Shown: one piece after another, positions 22,250 to 34,487 of the stretch | Numbering within the stretch: position 1 is the stretch's first letter | Layout: each line of letters opens with the position of its first letter | Notes under the pieces: generated by a model | What the model was told of the DNA's origin: nothing | Database searches by the model: none | Seen by the model: only the letters and a program-made list of their open reading frames with translations | Made by a program: the position numbers and the translations under genes | Source: Nemophila menziesii | Taxonomy: Eukaryota > Streptophyta > Magnoliopsida > Boraginales > Hydrophyllaceae | Direction of reading: 5' to 3' | NCBI GenBank assembly: GCA_029959085.1 | Contig: JARWIR010000023.1 | Span: forward strand, 8,321,860-8,385,859 | Length of the DNA stretch: 64,000 bases

Positions 22250-23110
22250 CAAACTTATATAAAACCCTCATTTCGGTTACCTTTTCTTCATAAATCAAAA
22301 GTAAGAGGAAAAGTTCCTTGGAGCACCGTAAGATATTCGACGATCTCCAAGGCCTCAGTGATATTTAAATCAGGTACACTCTAGAATCCTCACTTTTTTC
22401 ATATTTTCCACTTATTAATTTGTAATAACGATGAAATATACAATCGATCTGTAAAACCTAAGGTAAAAAAAAGTAGGAGACATTGAGGAATTGTTACAAT
22501 TAAGAAAGAAAGTTTATGCGGTTTGCTGGGTAAAACTTTGGATTTCTAGTCCATTGAACAGTTTCAATGTAGATGCTCTCTCTGTTATGAATTTCTCTGT
22601 TATGGATTTCCTGCAAAGAGAAATCAGAATTGTATCTTATACAATATATTTGCACCATAGGGGGCCATACCGGTGAAGAATGAGTTGGGTTAGTTGGGTT
22701 AGTGGATTGGGTTGAAACATTATCACAATCCGAAGATATCTCATCAACTGCCATCCCACCAATAGCCCTCCCAACCAGTCTTTTTCTCTATATGTGATAT
22801 TTATGGATAATCATTAATGTATTTTATCCATAAATTTAGTCATTAAATTGGAATTATAGCTTGAATTTGAGTTAGATTTGAACTAATTACTCTTTACTTT
22901 TACATATTTACGTGATAATTAAAAAATATTAACATAGAAATAATGCTTATTTATTTGGAATTGATTAATAGTATTTTTTTATATTTTGCACACAGGCAGA
23001 AACTCATGCCAAGAACAATATCATTACTGAACAAAAACATAAAACGAATAAGATCATTGGCCATGACATTTCAGTTAACTATGAAGGTTTAATAATTTTC
23101 ATGGTAAAAT
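22250..23110 (+). repeat. Dispersed repeat X, copy 3
   Basis: It matches copies 1 and 2 and includes the exon-like stretch after TTTTGCACACAG (22996) ending near ATGAAG|GTTTAAT (23088). The putative coding content is not recognised. Confidence 0.7.
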
Positions 23111-23876
23111 TTAATTGGTAGGTCATTTTAAAACAATAAATTTCATAAAGGCCTTTTTTGATATTTTCGTAGTATAAAATTCTCTCGCTTCTTCATATCG
23201 TGTACACAATGGGGATTCATTTGCTGTTTCGACATTAAAAATCGCTGTTATTAACAAGGTAAATATGGATTCTTATCTTTTCGATACTAAAATATTGTGC
23301 ATTGTGTGAATTAGATCTTAATTATTTTATTGAATTTGATAAACAGATTTCTTAGCTTCGTTTGTTTCGATCTTTTATGAGTAATTTCTCTATATTTGAT
23401 GATATATCTTGCATTTTACCCCCTTATCTAACGATTTATCGAAGCGCATAGGATATGTAATTAAGAAAAAATAGATTCTGAAATCTTTAAAGCAAACAAA
23501 TCTGTATTTGATTTTTCATTAATTTTTATCGATATTATAATCTATGTCAGAAACCAAATTTCAATTAAATAGCGTAATACATTCTTCGATCTTCGAATCC
23601 ATCAAAAGAAAAACTCATATAAAGTTTTATTAAGGTAGAAATCTCTACTGTTTCATTTTTTTTCAATTGTGAAGTTGTGTGATTGATTTAAACATGTTAG
23701 AGTATTAAAATTATTGCTATTTTGCACTTATTTTTGTTTACAGAAAGAAAATTTCAGGGAATAATCATTTTGCTACACATCTAGTGGAAAATTGAAGCCA
23801 AGGGAACTTTTGAAACTGTTCATCAGCTCCATTTATTAAATCTATAAGAAGAAGCTCAAGGTTTTCAAATCAAAAA

Positions 23877-24017
23877 ATGGATAAAAACTTACCAATTAAA
23901 GATTTTACAGTGGATATTTACTCCACAGATCAGCAATCTAGTGAGGGTAACTTTTTCCCTTATGGGAATCTCATTATCACAAAATTACCACCTAATCTTT
24001 CCAACACTGCATTTCAG
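23877..24017 (+). CDS. First coding exon of an unrecognised spliced gene (partial)
   Basis: An ATG at 23877 opens 47 codons beginning MDKNLPIKDFTVDIYS that end exactly at CAG|GTAAGT, a consensus plant splice donor at 24018. Upstream is a plausible untranslated exon ending AACAAG|GTAAATA near 23258 and an intron ending TTTGTTTACAG at about 23743. I do not recognise the protein and could not find the next exon. The following 2 kb is AT-rich with SINE sequence. It could be the 5' end of a host gene disrupted by later insertions, or part of the repeat X/MULE complex. The neat splice signals are the main evidence. Confidence 0.45.
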
Positions 24018-25978
24018 GTAAGTAAAACTTATTAATTACAACTTTTTATGGAATTTTAAGTAATGTTTTCTTTTGTGCTACACAAATAGGTCTAGACATC
24101 TATTATCTTTATTTCAAGAACCTTACATCATGAATATACTTGAGCGCTTTAGTATGAGTAGGTGAAATGTCATTGATACTTTTGTAGCAAAAAGAATAAA
24201 CTTAAGTCTTGACATGTATCATAGCACTCCAGAAGAGAAACGTAATATATCTACGAGAACCATATTCAAGTGCCATTGGACATTTTGAATCCAATAAGAT
24301 TCGATCCCAGGACCTCTTGGTATTTACGTAGTAGTCTAACCACTAGACAACTTATCGATCTTAACTCACATGTATGTTTCGCATCAAAAAAAATTATTTT
24401 CGCTATTCTCTACACTTATAGTTATAAGGTCACTCACCTTACACCCAACAAAACCCGTTTCTCTTCATTTCTAACACAAATAGTGATTCTTCGTTCTTAT
24501 CAAACCACTGTAAGTTAATCTATATTTTTATTCACAAGATTTGTTTTTTAACCTAAAATGCGTATTAGGTCTAGTTTAATTTTGTGTCCCGTTGACTTTT
24601 TTAAGGTTAATTTTAGGGTTTAATGGTGATGATCAAGAAAAAAACTGTTAAGGGGTGTTTTAAATTATTGTATCTTTTAATAGGATGCTTTATTAACATT
24701 CTTATTGGTTTTACTTAGAATAAACCTATCAAGGTTCACAATATAATTCTACTACCCAAATATGTAAGAGGCCTCAACTTTCCCTAATTGGTACTCTCTC
24801 TCTCTCATGTATTAATGTGTATTTATAAGGTTGTAATTATATATTAAAGGCAATCTCAATTATCCAATGCATTCGTGTATGTAACCCAACATGTTATTTT
24901 CATTTTATTGTTTTAGTTTAGAAACAATAATTAGTCAGATATGCAACGTCTTATTATGAGTCCAGGGTACACTTAGAAATTTCGTTTGTGGGTGCTATAA
25001 TATTAAAAGGATTTTAGTGAGTTGGATGAGGTGAAGTAGGGTAGGGATTTTATTTATAATTTAACTATTAAATATAATTTTTATTCAATTTTCGTAAAGT
25101 TATCTTGTAAAAGTAATATCCTATATATCAAAAAAATTATAATATGTTGAAAAATTATTTGAAAAACTTTATTCTCTAATGGACGAAGAAAAAAAAGTTT
25201 AACTAATCATTCTAAAAAATTATTTTATAAGAGTGAATTGTTTAAAAGGTCCAAAACTAATTTTTCTCATTTTTAATGGGTTTAAGTTTTTTTCCTTCCG
25301 CAAATGGTCAAATTTTTAATGGGATATCTTTGTTTTTATAATAAGTTACGATTTTATCTAATGGTTTATACAAATTTTTTAATGGGTCATGTGTATTATT
25401 TTTTATAGATTAAACATATTTCTTAAAGGTTATGTGTAATAAATAGTGTAAACTTTATTAGCTAACAATATTCTTGTAAAGACATTAGAATCAATAACCC
25501 ATAAATACTTACATAACATAATTTGGACTCATGAACAACCTATATATCACGACGAAGGGATCACTTGGTGTGATTAACAATAGAGAAATATCCGATAAAA
25601 AAGATATATAACAAGCAACTAAGATATATATAGATATATATGTGCGTATATATAATATATATCAACGTTAGTAAACAACCTGGATTAAACCTCGATTAGT
25701 AAAATACTGATAATTAATACAGGGATTTGTGGACCAAAAGAATAATATTTCATAGTATTTAAAATTTATACATTACCATAACATCAGCGTGAAAATCTAA
25801 TAAATGGTCAAGTAAAAAATAGCAAAGGAAATGTCATCAATAACGTGAGTAAAGATGAATAATTATGTATTACTTGAATATACTTAACTAAATCATGTTT
25901 GATGTTTTTTTCTTGGTTTCTTATGTTTCTATGTAAAGAAATTAATTATATGGTAAATTGCACCATTTATCTTTCAGT
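24018..25978. other. AT-rich intron-like or intergenic DNA
   Basis: Apart from the SINE at 24236-24365, I see only AT-rich, stop-dense sequence with a few TA-rich tracts near 25570-25660. It may include an intron of the gene starting at 23877. Confidence 0.4.
24236..24365 (-). mobile_element. tRNA-related SINE fragment
   Basis: The minus strand has an A-box-like TTGTCTAGTGGTTAG and, about 40 bases on, a B-box-like GGGATCGAATC, the internal RNA polymerase III promoter layout of tRNA-derived SINEs. The tail and target duplication were not identified. Confidence 0.5.
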
Positions 25979-26079
25979 ACGTTGGTGGTCGAGGCTTGCT
26001 TGCACGCACAACGAATAATCACACAGGGATATAATTGCCTCCACATGCATATTCCCAATTAAATTCATAACTAGGTTAC
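25979..26079 (-). mobile_element. SINE fragment abutting element B
   Basis: About 100 bases parallel the 3' part of the full SINE at 57655-57907 (GCTTGC..GCAC.AC.AATC....GGAAAT / CCTCC.CATGCATA.TCCCA.TTAA / AACTAGGTTAC). The tRNA-like 5' part is absent, cut exactly at the GTTAC that flanks element B. Confidence 0.6.
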
Positions 26080-27190
26080 TAGTGTCTCCTAACACCCCCA
26101 TATAGGAAGGATACGTATCGCAAGTGTACAGATCGTCCAAGTAATATTCGGTAAACGGGAATTCGATCTCAAGAACGGATTGGATATGACTTTAGATGTT
26201 ATGTAATAAGTTTTTGTAGTTGTTATATGATGCGGAAAACAAAATAGATAAATATTTGTTTTGATTTTATTTAAGTATTAAAGTGCAAATAATGTAAAAT
26301 ACTAAATTAACTAATGCAAATAAATGAGATGCAAGTAAATAAAATATGAGTAGACACAAGGATGAGAAATAGTACTTGAGTTTCGCAAGGATTTCGCCTA
26401 AATCTATTCAATAAATGTTCTCGTTTAAGAGTCGAATTCGTAATTAATAATAGTCGGGATTCGAGTTTCTCCTAACCCCCGTCAGGGTGGACTTAGGAGC
26501 TATCCTAGGGTATTAAAAACCCCGTCAGGTTTAGTATAAGCTACCTTTGAATGTTCAAGTGTTTAACCCAATTGGCTATAAGATTAACTAAGTCCGCCAG
26601 GATCAATAATTATATCTTACATGTATTACTTAGTTCAGTTATTAAACCCCCCTCCCGTTAAGGTGATCATTACGCCACTATAATGAATAGCTTAATTACT
26701 AATTCCTATTTTTGATTCATGACTTGAAAAACAGTATATAAATTCATGATAATAGAAAATACTAATTTACCCAATTCAAATAAAATCTTTCAATCCAAAA
26801 TTCAAAAACATTAATTAAATAAATTGGGGCTCAGCCCATTAAAGCGATTCTCAAGCACAAATGAGTTCAGCTAACAATTGAAATTAAAACTAAAGAAATA
26901 AAATAAAAGGAACTCATGTTTTATTGAAAGAAAAATAAATAAAACCTAATTAAGAGGTTGTTGAATTGACGGTTGGTGGAAGAATTGCTTCTCCAGCTTC
27001 AGCTTTTTCTTTTCTCTTGCTTCTGGCTTTTCTCTCTAACGCTCTGCCTTTTGTAAAATGAATTGTGTGTAAAAATAAAGTCAAAATGCTTATATATACT
27101 AATAAAATCGGACTTGGGCTTATTTTAAATGAATTAATGAAATATTAAATTACCCAAGTCCACTTTTCAAGTCCAAAAGAGGAGACATCA
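26080..27190 (-). repeat. Left (3') LTR of element B, internally deleted
   Basis: It starts TAGTGTCTCC and ends GGAGACATCA. Compared with the right LTR it lacks about 480 bases before the terminal GGAGACATCA, including the inner arm of the stem-loop seen in other LTRs. It is clearly more diverged from the right LTR than the two LTRs of element A are from each other. Confidence 0.8.
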
Positions 27191-28640
27191 AGACCCCCAA
27201 CTCAAACCTTTGTCGTCTCGACAAAGTAAACTTACAAACAAAGGTCTAAGGTGAATGCAGAGATGCAAAATCTAGTAAATACACCCAAAGAAATACTTAA
27301 AATAAATCTCATATAACAAACAATAGGAATTAATATACACATACGCTTATCATGCAAAATCAAACACAAACAATATCAATCTTAAAATTAACTTCACAAT
27401 GCTAGAAGGTTACACTTGTACTTATATCAATATGATGGCTATAGGGTGTTCATTGATCATCACTCGCTTTGAATGCTCCACTTAGTATACTCCCTATTAG
27501 CTTAATCATAAACTCACTATGCACCTAAGAATCACGAGGACTTTATGGTTTTAGCGTAGGCTTAGGGACAATCTGGTATGTATATTTGGTAAATTTGAAG
27601 TGAGCTTTTGGCTCTCTCATCACTTACCATCAACAACTGTCCACAAGCTTGAGTTTACACTCGAATAATGTTCTCACTCAACCCATTTGATGCACTAATT
27701 TAGCATCCTCAAGTTAACCCAATATAGACTAAGATGATTTTCAAAAATTTCCACTTTGCCGGGTAAGTTATTCTTTCTTTTTCTTTTTCAAATTCTTTTT
27801 TTTGTACAGTAGCTAACCAGGTTCCCGGTTTGTGATGACCGGGTTCCCGGTCCTTACTGTATTGACTTCTTCTTCTTTTATTTTTTAAAATCTCGGCAAA
27901 GGGTTACAAATAATAATATCATCTGATATTGTGCCTTAATGTAAACACATATAGTTACCACCCAATATAATTTCCCAAAGATGGACCCACCACCCCAAAC
28001 TCAGGCTTGTGACAGGTCTCAGGATCGTGATTCAAGTGCGGGTCATTTGGAAAGGCCTAATAAACTAAGGGGATATGGGCTTATATCGTGACGACAAAAT
28101 AAAAGGCTTTAAGGCTCAAAATTGGTCTAAGAAGGATTAACATAATACAAGGGATAGAAGGCTAAAAATGTCTAAAATTGCTTAATAAAGAACTGCCCCT
28201 ATCATTTTCCTAGTTACATAGCTCGCCTCTAATTCATACCTAAGTGGGTTCTCTACTAATTTGGATCTCACGTTCCACAAACCAAACATTTTCCTTAAGT
28301 ACAAGTTTACTTCTTTTGCATTGTTCATTAATTCTTCCTATCAATTAACTATGTTTGCATGCAATTAAAGTGTGTTTTGTACTAACTCCTAAAGTCCACT
28401 ATTTACTATCATAGATTCATCAAAAGTATGCTTAATGGGGACATTTAAGATCTTCTACAGTCAACCACAACCCCTAATTAATTTATTGAAAGCAATTAAA
28501 ACACATAACACGTAAAAATGGGATGAGGCAACGAACCCTACCCCAAACTCAAAAATGAGTCATGTCCCCCCGACTCGAAAAGACTCAAAGTAACTAAACT
28601 AATATACACTAAATGAGAAAGAGTTAGAAAACGTATCTCA
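27191..28640 (-). other. Polypurine tract and 3' untranslated region of element B
   Basis: The tract CCCCCAACTC (27194-27203, minus-strand GAGTTGGGGG) touches the LTR. Two internal copies of the related CCCCAAACTC lie at 27993-28002 and 28541-28550. The rest parallels 36858-38320 of element A, including the TTGAAGTGAGCTTTTGGC block. No coding sequence. Confidence 0.75.
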
Positions 28641-28644
28641 ACCA

Positions 28645-28980
28645 GCACTAGGCTGCTTACCAATGTTGCGTCCAGGTTGGGCATTTTTTGTGAGGATTGA
28701 GTAAATGACGTGTTGCATATTGCTCACCCTAAATAACATATTTTTCAACGTATCCAACTCTTTTGTGACTTTTTCTAAAGTCACAATCATCTCATATTGT
28801 TTCTCTTCCAACACTTGGATTTTACTTTTCTTTTTCTCGTTCTAACTGAATGCCAGGGTTGTCAACGTGATGAATGTTCAATTCATCCATTTCACGTTCT
28901 AACCTTGCTTTTTCTTTTGCTTCCCTGTCTCTCTTGGCTCTAACTAGTTTCTCAGGGTCTTTGAGTAGACACCAAACCTA
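28645..28980 (-). pseudogene. gag N-terminus joined to ORF2 C-terminus (element B)
   Basis: The minus-strand reading from about 28975 gives LLKDPEKLVRAKRDREAKEKARLER, the charged N-terminus of Athila-type Gag (compare LLKDLEP...NKRRREREALE in element A). By about 28830 the sequence instead matches the ORF2 C-terminal coiled-coil and the end that in A reads DSQPRAG. The rest of gag, all of pol and most of ORF2 are missing, so this is a deletion junction. Confidence 0.65.
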
Positions 28981-29076
28981 TAAAACCTGAGAAGTAGCAA
29001 AACAAAGAAAAGCGTAAACCTGAAAAGTAAAAATAACAATTGAAACACTTACTGATAACACCGTGGTCACACGCTA

Positions 29077-29097
29077 AACTCCCCGGCAGCGGCACCA
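29077..29097 (-). other. Primer-binding site of element B (tRNA-Asp type)
   Basis: The minus strand reads TGGTGCCGCTGCCGGGGA, a few bases inside the LTR. It differs by a few bases from the complement of the plant tRNA-Asp 3' end, the known Athila primer. Confidence 0.7.
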
Positions 29098-29103
29098 AAA
29101 ACT

Positions 29104-30691
29104 TGGTGTCTCCTTGTGTGTTCTAAAATAACACACCTAAAAAAGGCAAGACACGTACCGCAAGTGTATGGGTCGTCCAAGTAATATCCGGTAAACGGGA
29201 TTTCGATCTCAAGGACGGATTAGGAATGACTTTCGATGTTATGTAATAGGTGCGATTAATTGTTATATGAAGCGAAAAATAAATGATATAAAGATTTGTT
29301 TTGGTTTTTGTCTAAGAACTAAGATGGAATTAAAATAAAATACTAAATTAACTAATGCAAATAAATAAGACGCAAGTAAATAGAAATGAATAGACTCAAA
29401 TATTTAAACGCAGTACTTGAGTTTCTCAAGGGTTTCACTTAAATCAATTAAATCAATGTTTCTATGTAAGGGATGAATCGGAAATTAAGTACTAGTCGGG
29501 ATTCTTTAGTCTCCTAACCCCCGTCAGGGTGGACTTAGGAGCTATTCTTAGGTGTTACAAACCCCGTTAGTGCGATCATAATCCACCTTCGAATGGTCAG
29601 GTATTCTACCCAATTGGCTATAAGGTAAACTAAGGCTGCCAAGGTCAATAATTTCTACCTTACGTCTATTATTTAGTTCGGTAATTAAACCCTCCGTCAA
29701 GACAATCACTTCCCCACCAAAGTGAATAGCTTAGTTACTAATTCCTATATTTGATTCATGACTTCAAAGAGAGTATTTAATTGCAAAATAATAGTCAATA
29801 CGAAATTACCCAATTTAATTTAAACTAATAAATCCCAAATTCAAAAATATAAATTCAATATACTTAGGTTCAACCCATTAATGCAATTTTCAAGCACAAG
29901 TTATGTTTCGCTCATACTAATAAAAATAACTGAATTAAAATAAAAGAAGATCATACTGAATTACAGAAATAAGAAAAACCTAATTAAAGGGTTGATAATT
30001 GCTGTTGTTGGAAGAAGGAATTCTCCAGCTTCAGCTTTCTCTCTCCTTTTTTCTTCTCTGACTTCTCCCAAGAGTTGCTTCTTCTCTAATATGAATTGTG
30101 TTTGTAAAACTGAATTCAAAAGCTTTTTTATAGTGGGAAAATGGTTTGGGCTATTGAAAATAAGGATTAGGTTAATTAGAATAAAAGCCCAATCAATTTA
30201 ATGAATTCCCGTAACGGGTTACTAGTTGTTATTGAAACACTTGTAACTTTTGCGTCTGGACTCGGAATCAGTTTGTTCAACTTGGAAAACCTTCCTGACT
30301 TTAAGCTCTATCTACCTCATTTTATGCTCCAAGGCTGAATCAGTGGCTGAGATGCTAAAAAACAGTGATTTGTGACAGCATTCCAGATTTCATTCTCCAT
30401 TAATTAATTCTTCGAATCAATTATTCTCGCCTTTGACTTCAAAGCTTAATCAAAGAATTTATTTCCTGTTTCTTCTCCTTGTCTTGATACTCCATAAAAT
30501 CATAAACTTAAGAACTTTACACTAAAAATAAGCGAATTAACGCATAAAAGCTCTAAAACACAAATAATCCAAATTCAAGGGAACAAATCGTAATATGACC
30601 AAATAAGCTTAAAAGTCTAGTAAATAAGTCAAATAATCACTAATTTGATGTCTCCTAAGGGCATATAATTAGAACAATAAGGGAGACATCA
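29104..30691 (-). repeat. Right (5') LTR of element B
   Basis: It begins TGGTGTCTCC and ends GGAGACATCA; 1,588 bases. It closely resembles the LTR of element C (35082-35296), more than it resembles its own partner. It has the terminal 46-nt stem-loop at 30646-30691. Confidence 0.85.
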
Positions 30692-30696
30692 GTTAC

Positions 30697-33600
30697 ATGA
30701 AGAGATAGCCGAGGTTGTGGCAGATTTAAAGTCATATGGACAGGGATGAAGAATGGCCCAAGATTACGAACAAGTCTGAGCCTCAAAGAAGATTAAACCA
30801 ACAAAGAAGCCATCTATTATATGTCCTCTAAAACCTGAATAGAAACCTTTACCATCTAATTTTAGGTATGTTTGGGAAAAATGATATATTACCTGTTATT
30901 TTTTCCGCTAGTTTGATAGGTCCTCAAGAGGAAAACTTGTTACATGTGCTTCGAGCTAACAAGGAGGCAACTGGGTGGACTATTGCTGACATCAATGGCA
31001 TTAGTCCTACCATTTTCCAACACAAGATCATTCTTAACAATGAGAAGGCACGAACAATTAAGGGTCAAAGGAGACTAACGCCGATAATGAAAGAAGTAAT
31101 GAGAAAATAAGTTATCAAGTCGTTGGATGTTAGGATCATCTTCTACATATTCAACAGCGAACGGGTGAGACCAGATCAATGTGTTCCAAATAAGGGAGAA
31201 ATTACTACCATTCTTAATGATCAGAATGAGCTCCTACCCTCAAAAACCGTTGTTGGTTGGAGAGTGTGTATGTATTATCGGAGGTTGAACAAGGCTACAA
31301 AGAAGGATCTCTTTCCTTTACTGTTCATGGACCAGATGTTAGATAAGCTTGCACGAAGAGAGTACTATTGCTTCTTCAATGGTTATTTAGGTCATAATAA
31401 GGTTTGCGTGGATCCAACTGATCAGCACAAAACTACATTCACATGTCTGTTTGGCACATTTGCATTTTAAAGGATGCCAGTTGGATTGTGCAATTCACCA
31501 CGTTTCAGCGTTGTATGATGGCGCTTGGAAGTATTCATGGGTGACTTCTCTGTGTTTGGCGATGACTTTGATAATTGTATTGACAACCTAGAGAAGGTTT
31601 TGATTAGTTGCAAAGACACTGATCTTGTGTTAATTTGGAAGAAGTGACATTTCATGGCTTGAGAGGGAATCGTTTTAGGGTACAAGGTTTCGAGTAAGGG
31701 TATGGAGGTTGACCGTGCAAAGGTAGAGGTAATCAAAACCCTTCCACCACCCAATTCTGTTAAGGGCGTGAGAAGTTTCTTAGGCCATGCAGGATTCTAC
31801 TGCCAATTTATTAAAGGTTTTTCAAATATTACCAAGCCACAATGTCAATTACTTGAGAAGGAGGTGAAATTTTATTTCAATGATGCATGTCATAAGGCGT
31901 TCTTGGCAATTAAAGAGAAACTTATCTCTACACCAGTAGTGACTCCTCTTGATTGGAGTCCGATCGAAATTATGTGTGATGTAAGCAATCATGCTATTGG
32001 TGTTGTGTTTAGTCTACGCAAGGTATTTTATATTGTTTATTATGCGAGTAAGACTTTTACGGGTGCACAATTGAACTACGCTGTAACTGAGAAGGAGTTG
32101 TCGGATGTGGTATATGCGTTTGTTAAATTATGTTCCTATCTTCTTGGGCAAAAAGTAGTTGTATCCACGGACCATTCGGAAATCAAGTATCTCATGGAGA
32201 AGAAGGACGCAAAGACGCTTCTTATCAGGTGTGTGCTTTTACTGCAATAGTTTGATTTGGAGATTCAAGACCGAAAGGGAAGAGAGAATCAAGTAGATGA
32301 TCATCTATCTCGCCCCAAAGGCTCTAATGTCACCAATTGAACAAAAATGGTCAAGGGGGCATTTCTTGATGAAATCATATTTGTGATAAATACGCAGAAT
32401 GTTCCATGGTATGCAAATATTGTTAATCTTATTGTGAGTGGAGTATTCCCATTGGAAGTAAACCCAAAAATAAGAATAGATTTATGCATCGTTCGGAAGA
32501 ATTATTTTGGGAGGATCTGCACCTTTTATAGGTGTGTAGTGATCAGATGATTCGAATGTGTGTGCTGGAACATGAGATTCACGATATGGTAGCAAGTTGT
32601 CACGATTCGCCATATAGAGGATATTTGAAGAGTGATCGCGGTTTCTTAGGTACTTCAATCTAGTTTCTATTGGTCCACTATCCATAAATATTTTCACATA
32701 TATGTTAAGCAATGTAAGCGACACCAATTCACCAGAAATATTTCGAGGTTTGATGGAATACCGCTCAATAATGTATTGGAAGTTGAGAGATTTTTTGTGT
32801 TTGTGGCATTGATTTCATGGGGCCCTTTGTTTAATCCCATGGGAATTAATATATTTTACTAGCAATAGATTATGTATCAAAATAGGTAGAAGCGGTGGCT
32901 TTACCCACAAACGATGCTAGACTGGTGATTAAATTTTAGAACTCACACATTTTCACAAGACATGGGACACCAAGACTCATTATTTGTAATGGAGGTACAC
33001 ATATTGTTGATAAATATTTCAAGGTTGTACTTGTGAAATATGGAGTGAGACATAGATTATCCACCATTTATCACCCCCCCAAACAAATGGTTAAGCCGAA
33101 GTATCTAATCGAGAGATAAAATCTATTCTAGATCAGACCGTAGGACCAACAAGGAAGGATTTATGATGCCCTATGGGCTTATTGAACAACTTACAAGATG
33201 TATGTAGGCGTATCCCCGTATCGAATGGTGTATGGTAAGGCCTGCCACTTACCACTTGAACTTGAATTGATTGTCTATTGGGCGATAAAAAAGTTGAACT
33301 TGGACCCCTCTATTAGGCGTAGAGAAAATAATGATGAAGTTGAATGAACTTGATGATTTCCGCTTTCATGCTTATTAGAAGGCCAAGCTATACAACGAGA
33401 TAACCAAGAAATGGCATGATAAGAAGATTCGAAAGAAGATGTCTGAAGTAGTGCAAAGAGTCCTAAATACAACTCTAAGTTCAGAAACTATCCGGGAAAG
33501 TTGAGATCAAAGTGGTCTAGTCCATTCATTGTTACTAAATTCATGCCTCGTGGAACCATAGAGATTGAACACCTAACCGAAGAATGCCCCTATATGAGGA

Positions 33601-33722
33601 ATGGTCATCGGTTGAAAATTTATCATGAAGGCGAAGATAACATCCTTGAGGAGGATCCAAATCCCGGAGAGCTCATTTACCTCGAAGAGGCAAGGTATGA
33701 AGCAACGTATCCCACAAGGTAA
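30697..33722 (+). pseudogene. Degenerate pol of D2 (RT, RNase H, integrase)
   Basis: The reading order follows pol of element A: linker (PVIFSASLIGPQEENLLHVL at 30880), RT fingers ([18 protein letters not shown] near 31247), palm (CFFNGYLGHN near 31370; [14 protein letters not shown] near 31530, where the catalytic MDD reads MGD), the RT thumb ([11 protein letters not shown] near 31770), RNase H (MCDVSNHAIG near 31970; STDHSEIKYLMEKK near 32165) and integrase from about 32530, ending at 33720. There are many stops and frameshifts. The catalytic GQAE Gln is TAA at 33092-33094. It is non-functional. Confidence 0.9.
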
Positions 33723-33939
33723 CTCGTCGAGTTGAACGACGTGAAACAAAAGCCAAATAAAGGTGAATACTCATTTTTAGATTACTTTATTGCTTTTATA
33801 GTGTATAATACTAAATTTAGTGTTTTATTTATGTGTACTGGTGTAAATAATAGCTAATTGGAGAAGGGAGTATATTATTTTGGTGTGTAGGTAAGTATAA
33901 AATGAGTGTGGGGTAAAAGAAGCTTGATAATTATTTTAC

Positions 33940-34215
33940 AGTGCAATGTTGCGGTATACCACAGCAAAGGTGTGGTACACCACACCTTAGTGCAAATCGT
34001 GCGCGCTACCCTCCATGATGTGAAGGTCAGATAATTCAGAGTCGTACCATGCAAAATGCTGCGGTACACCGCACCCTATATAAAGTGTGTGCATGAGAAT
34101 CCAAGCTTTAATAAGTCAGATAGTGTGTATATAGATTTGTGACAAACCGTCGTGACAATTCGTCACGCTTCAGCTGTGATACATCGCAACATAGGTATGG
34201 TACACCGCACGAGGT
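33940..34215. repeat. Palindromic array downstream of pol (D2)
   Basis: This is the counterpart of 940-1225, with the same GGTGTGGTACACCACACC and TGCGGTACACCGCA units and a few point differences. Confidence 0.7.
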
Positions 34216-34328
34216 CCATTCAGACAAGAGAAAAAGGAAATATTAGGCTTTCTTAACACCGAGAATCTTAAAGCTTTTCATAAAATCTTCAAACATTCAA
34301 ACTAGATTCATTCTTCTATTCTTTACAA

Positions 34329-34487
34329 GATGGAATCCAAAATCCATTACAACCCAAAGAACAACAATCTTGAAAGTCTAAGAACCTCATCTCAAACTTA
34401 GTTGATCGTGAGTTGTGGGTGAAGAGAGATTACGAAAAGAATATATGCAAAATCCAAGAGGGAAATGCGAAGCTTAGCAGATAAGAA
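34329..34487 (+). pseudogene. Truncated ORF2 start of D2
   Basis: It parallels 1338-1497 of D1 and stops where element C gag sequence begins. It has early stops. Confidence 0.4.

Larger units (their letters stand above)
19965..22980. repeat. 1,509-bp direct tandem duplication
   Basis: Bases 19965-21473 are repeated at 21474-22980 with a constant offset of 1,509 (for example AAAGCGAATCCTCA and TATTTTGCCC). Each unit holds the second exon and first exon of the minus-strand MULE-like gene, an intergenic segment of about 390 bases and the start of repeat X on the plus strand. In the second unit the MULE start codon is changed from ATG to TTG. Confidence 0.9.
26080..30691 (-). mobile_element. Deletion-derivative Athila-like element B
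   Basis: Two LTRs (26080-27190 and 29104-30691) flank an internal region of 1,913 bases with a polypurine tract next to the left LTR and a primer site next to the right LTR, so transcription would run right to left. Between them are the 3' untranslated region, a C-terminal scrap of ORF2 and an N-terminal scrap of gag, with everything between deleted. GTTAC occurs on both sides (26075-26079 and 30692-30696). It cannot supply proteins and could only move in trans. Confidence 0.8.
30692..34487 (+). mobile_element. Athila-like element D2, internal fragment
   Basis: Plus-strand remnants of protease-RT linker, reverse transcriptase, RNase H, integrase, a palindromic array and the start of ORF2. 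The left end is cut by element B and the right end by a junction with gag of element C. From 32991 on it is nearly identical to 1-1497 (D1). No LTR of its own remains. Confidence 0.85.

Noticed and set aside
24236..24365. Functional tRNA gene
   Set aside because: A and B boxes are present, but the stems do not form a complete cloverleaf and there is no discriminator/acceptor pairing; a SINE fits better.
24270..24518. 82-codon plus-strand frame
   Set aside because: It overlaps the tRNA-like SINE sequence and has no protein similarity I recognise.
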